A DNA stretch of 9,210 nucleotides from Alphaproteobacteria bacterium (GTDB lineage: Bacteria; Pseudomonadota; Alphaproteobacteria; CAAHEQ01; UBA3637), in assembly GCA_017540065.1 (NCBI GenBank), contig JAFYBU010000008.1:1-9210 (forward strand), written 5' to 3'. Position numbers and translations under genes: made by a program. Each line of letters opens with the position of its first letter. Position 1 is the first letter of the stretch. This document shows positions 5,205-9,210 of this stretch, one piece after another. The notes below the pieces were generated by a model. It searched no databases. It was not told where the DNA came from and saw nothing but the letters and a program-made list of their open reading frames with translations.

Positions 5205-6459
5205 TGTTTTTCGGGGGTAAAATATCAATTTGTGTCAGACGATTTTTATCGCGGCGTGCCACGGTAAAAGTCCATCCGTTCAGATCAAATTGTTGATCTT
5301 CTTCGGGAATTTTTTCCGTAAAATACATTAAAAGTCCTGCTAAAGTGGCTGCATTTTCATCGGGTAAATCCCAATGAAATGCACGATTGACATCTCTGAT
5401 AGTTGCATTACCGTTCAAACGATAAGTACCGTCCGGAAGTAATGTCCAATTAACGGAAGCCGGTTTTACGCCGATTGTATCATCCGATATATCCCCCACG
5501 ATTTCTTCCAGAATATCTTGCAAAGTGACGACCCCCAAAACATCCCCGTATTCATTTACGACCACGGCAAAATGATCTTTGTGTTTGCGAAAAACAGTCA
5601 GCTGGTCCAACACAGTGACGGTATTCAAGGCAAAGTGAGGTTTTGTGCAATAATCCAACACATTCAGGTGTTTGTTTTTTTCATAATCTGTTTTTAATTT
5701 CAGGGCTTTTTTCAAGTGTAAAATACCGACAATATTATCCCGTTTTCCTTGGAATAAGGGGAGTCTGGAATAAGGATTTTTAATTAAATTAGCCAGTATT
5801 TCCGGGATGGGGGTATCTATGCTGAGGCATGAAACGCGGGAACGGTCCACCAAAATATCCCCTAAAGTCACTTCGGACAAATCCAAAACATTGTTCAAAA
5901 TACCTTTTTCACGACGCAAAACATTTTTCTTTTCCTGAAGCGAAAGCGTTCCCCGTAATTCTTCCTTTGCTGCTTCTTCTGCCGGCAGAGTTGTTTTTGG
6001 GGTCGGGAAAAACTTAATGACTTGACGGCTGATCCAATTCAACGCGTGAACAACGGGGGAAAAAATTTTGATTAAAGCAAATAACGGCCAAGCCACGGCA
6101 AAAGCTACAGGGACGGTTGTTTGCATGGCATATGTTTTGGGTAAAATTTCAGCAAAAATCAGGATAATAAAACTGACTAAAAAAGTGGAAATCCACACTC
6201 CCCATTTGGGGCCGAAAGCTTGAATAAGAATGGCTGTTGTCAGGGCGGTTAAGGCGATATTGACGATATTATTTCCCAACAATAAAGTTCCCAACAATGT
6301 GTCCGGTTTCTGTTTTATTTCCATCAAAATTCTGGCTTTTTTATCCCCGTTTTCTGCACGACCGTTTAACAATGGTAAAGAAACGGCGGTCATGGCTGTT
6401 TCTGTACCGGAAAAGAAAAAAGATAAAAGTAACAAAATCAATAAAATAAGATATGACAT
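5197..6459 (-). CDS. CNNM/CorC (HlyC) family CBS-domain transporter
   Basis: A 420-residue inner-membrane protein with the full CNNM/CorB layout. The DUF21 (CNNM) transmembrane domain spans about residues 1-150 and includes the motifs FFSGTETAMTA (15-25), LGNNIVNIALTA (61-72) and AEILPKTYA (103-111). A linker follows, then tandem CBS domains at about 203-260 and 268-325 (HFAVVVNEYGDVLGVVTLQDILEEIVGDI), and a C-terminal CorC_HlyC domain at about 335-415. Relatives export or help balance Mg2+ and Co2+, with the CBS pair binding Mg-ATP; some are annotated as hemolysins on weak grounds. The ATG at 6459 shares one base with the aroK stop (TGATG) and follows AAGAGG by 5 nt; a TTG one codon earlier is possible. 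It sits between aroK and the 154-aa gene in a tightly coupled operon. The exact ion is not readable from sequence. Confidence 0.93.
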   Translation of the reverse strand: MSYLILLILLLLSFFFSGTETAMTAVSLPLLNGRAENGDKKARILMEIKQKPDTLLGTLLLGNNIVNIALTALTTAILIQAFGPKWGVWISTFLVSFIILIFAEILPKTYAMQTTVPVAFAVAWPLFALIKIFSPVVHALNWISRQVIKFFPTPKTTLPAEEAAKEELRGTLSLQEKKNVLRREKGILNNVLDLSEVTLGDILVDRSRVSCLSIDTPIPEILANLIKNPYSRLPLFQGKRDNIVGILHLKKALKLKTDYEKNKHLNVLDYCTKPHFALNTVTVLDQLTVFRKHKDHFAVVVNEYGDVLGVVTLQDILEEIVGDISDDTIGVKPASVNWTLLPDGTYRLNGNATIRDVNRAFHWDLPDENAATLAGLLMYFTEKIPEEDQQFDLNGWTFTVARRDKNRLTQIDILPPKNND

Positions 6460-7019
6460 CAAAACCTCTTGGGACGATAGGGGGAAACAATCTTCATTTT
6501 TTCTAATTCTTTTAATAAACGAATAACCGTTTTGGATGGATGTTCATCAAAAGAATCGACGGTTATGTCGGCTTCGGCAAAAATAGGAGCAGATCTTTGG
6601 AATAATTCTTGAATGACATCCTTGTTATCTTCAGATGGAACCAATGGTCTGTGTGTGCGTCCCTGCGTGCGGTTAGATATGACTTCCGTTGCAACTTTTA
6701 TCCAAATGGAAATGGCCGTTTTTTTGGCATTTTTCCTTGTTTTTTCGGATAAAAATGCTCCACCGCCGGAAGACAGAACGCACGGTGTTCCCGATAAAAG
6801 GCGGGCCATCACTTTTTCTTCGCCTTTACGAAATTCTTTTTCGCCATATCGGGCAAATAAATCCGAAATGGTAAAACCCGTTGATTTTTCAATTTCTTTA
6901 TCGCTGTCGACAAAGGGCAAATTCAATTTTCTGGCCAGCATGCGCCCCACACTGGTTTTTCCTGATCCCATCATGCCGACCAGAAGCAGAATTTTTGGTT
7001 GTAATAATTGTTGACTCAT
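6459..7019 (-). CDS. aroK: Shikimate kinase AroK
   Basis: A 186-residue cytoplasmic kinase that phosphorylates shikimate with ATP, the fifth step of the pathway to chorismate and the aromatic amino acids. Visible motifs are the Walker A loop GMMGSGKT (15-22), the shikimate/Mg-binding VDSDKEIE with Asp38 and Asp40, the substrate arginine in FRKGEE (Arg64), the GGG loop (85-87) and the lid RTHRPLV (121-127). The length is normal for alphaproteobacteria. No Shine-Dalgarno precedes the ATG at 7019; the -10 box ends 6 nt before it, so the mRNA is probably leaderless. The next in-frame ATGs lie inside the Walker A loop and cannot be starts. It is first in the operon with the CNNM transporter and the 154-aa protein. 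The usual alphaproteobacterial partner aroB is not adjacent. Confidence 0.95.
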   Translation of the reverse strand: MSQQLLQPKILLLVGMMGSGKTSVGRMLARKLNLPFVDSDKEIEKSTGFTISDLFARYGEKEFRKGEEKVMARLLSGTPCVLSSGGGAFLSEKTRKNAKKTAISIWIKVATEVISNRTQGRTHRPLVPSEDNKDVIQELFQRSAPIFAEADITVDSFDEHPSKTVIRLLKELEKMKIVSPYRPKRF

Positions 7020-7027
7020 GCTATAAC
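6999..7027 (+). promoter_or_regulatory. Candidate promoter for the small membrane protein-xerD-lptF operon
   Basis: TTGTAA (6999-7004), a 17-nt spacer and TATAAC (7022-7027) fit sigma70. A second tandem copy of TATAAC at 7028-7033 could serve as an alternative -10. The predicted start is near 7034, with a leader of about 37 nt. The -10 region is shared base for base with the opposing aroK -10, and the -35 lies inside aroK codons. Confidence 0.45.
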
Positions 7028-7054
7028 TATAACACGTTTTTTTAAAATTGTCCA
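7026..7054 (-). promoter_or_regulatory. aroK promoter, predicted leaderless
   Basis: On the minus strand TGGACA (7054-7049), a 17-nt spacer and TATAGT (7031-7026) match sigma70 at five of six positions in each box. Only six bases (TATAGC) separate the -10 from the ATG. Normal start spacing therefore puts +1 on or next to the A of the start codon. Confidence 0.65.
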
Positions 7055-7070
7055 GCCAAGGAGAGAAAAA

Positions 7071-7217
7071 ATGCGTTTTACAGAATCAAAAAAAAGAAAG
7101 CCGTGGATCTTTGTCGGAATTCTTGTTATCGTCGGTGTTGTTTTGGCTTTGGGATTTTGCCAATTCAGTCCGACACCTCAAACTGTTCAAAAAACGATTG
7201 TTTTTGAAGCCGATTAA
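7071..7217 (+). CDS. Small single-pass membrane protein, unrecognised
   Basis: A 48-residue protein. The N-terminus MRFTESKKRKPW is strongly basic. One hydrophobic helix follows (about 13-30, IFVGILVIVGVVLALGFC), then an 18-residue polar tail QFSPTPQTVQKTIVFEAD. The positive-inside rule puts the tail in the periplasm. Cys30 is preceded by Gly-Phe, which does not make a lipobox. An excellent Shine-Dalgarno AAGGAG (7058-7063) lies 7 nt before the ATG, the strongest argument that it is a real gene. The same frame extends upstream to 7008, but that would put the start inside aroK and waste this site. Its stop is 3 nt before the xerD ATG, so xerD is probably translated by coupling. I do not recognise the family and assign no function. 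Confidence 0.72.
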   Translation: MRFTESKKRKPWIFVGILVIVGVVLALGFCQFSPTPQTVQKTIVFEAD

Positions 7218-7220
7218 TAA

Positions 7221-8138
7221 ATGCGGACAGAACGAATCGATACTTTTTTAGAAATGATGCAGGCAGAACGCGGTGTGTCTGCAAACACTGTTATGGCGTA
7301 TCGGCGCGATTTAACAGAATTTTTGAAATACCTTGAAGAAACAAAACAAGATTTATTAACATTACAAAGTGCCCATTTAAGGGGATATTTGACTTATTTA
7401 AGAAGTCTGCACGTTTCCCCCAGAACCCAAGGGCGTCATTTGTCTGCTATACGGGAATTTTATCGGTTTGCTCTTTCTGAAAATTGGATAAAAGAAAACC
7501 CGTGCGATTATGTGGAAATGCCTAAGATTCCCAAAAGTTTGCCGAAATATCTGACTGAAGAAGAAGTGTTAGATTTGATCCAATCGGCAAAACAAGAAAG
7601 TCGGCGTTTATATACATTGTTGGAATTGGTCTATGCATCCGGATTGCGTGTCAGTGAATTGGTCGGTTTGCCGTTGACAGCCTTTAATCCGTCGGAAAAG
7701 CATTTGTTTGTTGTGGGAAAAGGATCAAAAGAACGAGTGGTTCCATTGAATGAAAATGCTTGTTTGGCCGTTATGCAGTGGATGGAGGAACGTGAAAAAA
7801 AATTAAAAAGACCATCCAGATGGTTATTCCCGTCGCGCCTTTCAAAATCGGGTCATTTAACGCGGGGTGCTTTTTTTAAGGAGTTGAAAAAATTGGCTGA
7901 AGAGATAGGCCTTAACCCCGAAAAAGTTTTTCCTCACGTTTTTCGCCATTCTTTTGCTTCACATTTGGTGGCACACGAAGCGGATTTGCGTTCTGTTCAA
8001 AAAATGTTGGGGCATGCAGATATTGCCACAACCGAAATTTATACGCACATTTTACCCGATCGATTGAAAAAGATTGTTGAAAAATCTCATCCGCTGGCGT
8101 ATAATACACCCCTAAAGGATAAAAATGAAGATTGTTGA
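7221..8138 (+). CDS. xerD: Tyrosine recombinase XerD
   Basis: A 305-residue site-specific recombinase that, with XerC, resolves chromosome dimers at dif under FtsK control. The N-terminal SAM-like core-binding domain spans about 3-88 (FLEMMQAERGVSANTVMAYRRD). The catalytic domain from about 105 carries the complete set of active residues: Arg143 (ASGLRVSEL), Lys167 (GKGSKERVVPL), His239 and Arg242 (HVFRHSFASHL), His265 (LGHADIATT) and the nucleophile Tyr274 (EIYTH). The length is typical. XerD is favoured over XerC on overall pattern, though the two are close. Housekeeping rather than phage integrase: no att repeats or mobile genes are nearby. The ATG at 7221 has only a weak GAAG about 11 nt upstream and likely relies on coupling to the 48-aa gene. 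Its last 14 nt overlap lptF. Confidence 0.93.
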   Translation: MRTERIDTFLEMMQAERGVSANTVMAYRRDLTEFLKYLEETKQDLLTLQSAHLRGYLTYLRSLHVSPRTQGRHLSAIREFYRFALSENWIKENPCDYVEMPKIPKSLPKYLTEEEVLDLIQSAKQESRRLYTLLELVYASGLRVSELVGLPLTAFNPSEKHLFVVGKGSKERVVPLNENACLAVMQWMEEREKKLKRPSRWLFPSRLSKSGHLTRGAFFKELKKLAEEIGLNPEKVFPHVFRHSFASHLVAHEADLRSVQKMLGHADIATTEIYTHILPDRLKKIVEKSHPLAYNTPLKDKNEDC

Positions 8139-9210
8139 TAAGTATATTTTGCGGCAATTAGTGGTTGGATTCACGCTTATTTTGGTGAGTCTGACGATTT
8201 TGATATGGCTGACACAATCTTTGAAAATGATTGATATGATTGTTACCAAAGGTGTTTCCGTTGGAATCTTTTTGGAAATGACTTTATTGGTGTTGCCGAA
8301 TTTTTTGCAGATTTTGATGCCGTTGGCGTTATTTGCAGTTACAATGTTTACCTTTATTCGGATGCAATCGGACAAAGAGTTGATGGTGTTAAAAGCTGTG
8401 GGGATGAGCGCTAAACAATTGATGCGTCCCGTGTTGATGATGGCAACCGTTTTGACAATTGTGGGATATTTTCTCAGCTTTATTGCAATCCCTTGGTCAA
8501 CGGGACAAATGCGTGAAATGAAATGGAAAATTCAAAATAATCTTTCTCAGGTCTTGTTGCAGGAAGGGCAATTCAATTCTTTCGGAAAAGGAAAGATGGT
8601 GTATATTCGCAAACGTTTGCCGGACGGGGAAGTAAAAGGGGTTTTGGCATATGAAATTAAAAACGGCAAAAAAACAACTTTGGTGGCCGATACAGGCAGG
8701 CTTTTCCAAACATCCGAAGGGCTGGATGTTGTTTTCGGTCAAGGAATCCGACAAGAATATGAAATTAAGACGCAAAATTTTTCCGTTTTGAAATTTGATA
8801 AATATACAATGAGTTTTTCTGATCAGGGGCGCAAAGCTGGAACGCGCGCCAAAGATGTTCGTGAAATGGATACCTGGTATTTGTTAAAAATGCCCAAAGA
8901 CAAAGCGCCATCCGAAGCTATGTGGCGCAAATATAAAGTGGAAGGATTCAAACGTTTAACAATGCCTCTTTACAATTTTCTGTTTGCCTTTTTGGCTTTG
9001 TCTGTTGTTTTATTGGGGGCATACAGTCGCCGTGGCAATTCCGGGCGCATCAATTTAGTTATCGGATGTGCTTTGTTGATTCAAACATTGGAATTAGCCT
9101 TTGAAAATATGTCCAATAAAAATTTGTGGTTTTTGATTTTATCTGCTGCAAACATCCTGGTGCCTTTGTTGATTGTGCGCATGTTTTTCAAACGGGCCCA
9201 AGGGAAAAAG
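8125..9210 (+). CDS. lptF: LptF, lipopolysaccharide export permease, 3' end outside window
   Basis: 362 codons are visible without a stop, close to the full family length of about 370-390, so only the extreme C-terminus is missing. It is an inner-membrane subunit of the LptB2FGC ABC transporter, which extracts lipopolysaccharide and feeds it to the periplasmic bridge (YjgP/YjgQ family). Membrane segments lie at about 12-31, 52-77 and 102-124, and after the periplasmic beta-jellyroll domain (about 130-265) at 280-299, 309-326 and 334-354. The opening KYILRQLVVGFTLILVSLTILIWLTQSL and the coupling-helix region SDKELMVLKAVGMS (82-95) mark LptF rather than LptG. The ATG follows AAAGGA (8114-8119) by 5 nt and overlaps the end of xerD by 14 nt. 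lptG is expected just downstream, beyond the window. Confidence 0.92.
   Translation, partial: MKIVDKYILRQLVVGFTLILVSLTILIWLTQSLKMIDMIVTKGVSVGIFLEMTLLVLPNFLQILMPLALFAVTMFTFIRMQSDKELMVLKAVGMSAKQLMRPVLMMATVLTIVGYFLSFIAIPWSTGQMREMKWKIQNNLSQVLLQEGQFNSFGKGKMVYIRKRLPDGEVKGVLAYEIKNGKKTTLVADTGRLFQTSEGLDVVFGQGIRQEYEIKTQNFSVLKFDKYTMSFSDQGRKAGTRAKDVREMDTWYLLKMPKDKAPSEAMWRKYKVEGFKRLTMPLYNFLFAFLALSVVLLGAYSRRGNSGRINLVIGCALLIQTLELAFENMSNKNLWFLILSAANILVPLLIVRMFFKRAQGKK

Noticed and set aside
6613..7014. 133-aa plus-strand frame antisense to aroK
   Set aside because: It is the shadow of a clear shikimate kinase; no Shine-Dalgarno and no protein-like conserved pattern.
7221..8138. Phage or integron integrase marking a mobile island
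   Set aside because: All residues and the length fit housekeeping XerD; no attachment repeats, cargo genes or tRNA are present nearby.
1..9210. CRISPR array, insertion sequence or toxin-antitoxin pair
   Set aside because: No spaced direct repeats, transposase or terminal inverted repeats were seen. The two unknown genes at 4406-5204 are convergent and belong to different operons, so they do not form a pair.

Overview
The window is compact, AT-leaning bacterial chromosome carrying housekeeping genes, with no mobile element, CRISPR array, tRNA or rRNA. The protein types point to an alphaproteobacterium: an alpha-type HPF, HemW, a periplasmic-binding-fold PBP activator next to RsmI and YraN, a CNNM/CorC transporter beside shikimate kinase, XerD, and an LptF with the alphaproteobacterial N-terminal pattern. 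The relatively low GC and frequent TTG leucine codons suggest a reduced or host/gut-associated lineage rather than a high-GC free-living one. I cannot place it more precisely from sequence alone.

Layout. (1) 1-286, minus: N-terminal part of ribosome hibernation factor hpf, divergent from hemW (354-1406, plus). (2) 1327-2604, minus: an LpoA-like lipoprotein, convergent with hemW (80 bp coding overlap) and divergent from rsmI. (3) 2685-4774, plus: rsmI, then one reading frame joining a YraN domain to a two-BON-domain (DolP-like) lipoprotein, then an unrecognised small membrane protein. The set ends at an intrinsic terminator at 4751-4781. (4) 7019 down to 4740, minus: aroK, a CNNM/CorC-type transporter and an unrecognised 154-aa protein, each overlapping the next by 1-8 nt, so probably one translationally coupled operon. 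(5) 7071-9210, plus: a 48-aa single-pass membrane protein, xerD and lptF (running off the window), packed as an operon.

Themes. Much of the window concerns the cell envelope: PBP activator, BON lipoprotein, lipopolysaccharide export (LptF) and metal homeostasis. Mixed in are ribosome maintenance (HPF, RsmI) and chromosome resolution (XerD). LpoA, RsmI, YraN and DolP homologues are also clustered in E. coli (yraL-lpoA-yraN-diaA-dolP), so region 2-3 is a rearranged version of a conserved neighbourhood. No intergenic space exceeds about 80 bp. All three divergent gaps hold sigma70-like promoters whose elements overlap on opposite strands.

I do not see an obvious new defence or mobile system. 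The points most worth checking are the in-frame YraN-BON lipoprotein fusion, the predicted leaderless aroK mRNA, the face-to-face hpf/hemW promoters, a terminator hairpin that is coding on both strands, and three unrecognised small proteins.
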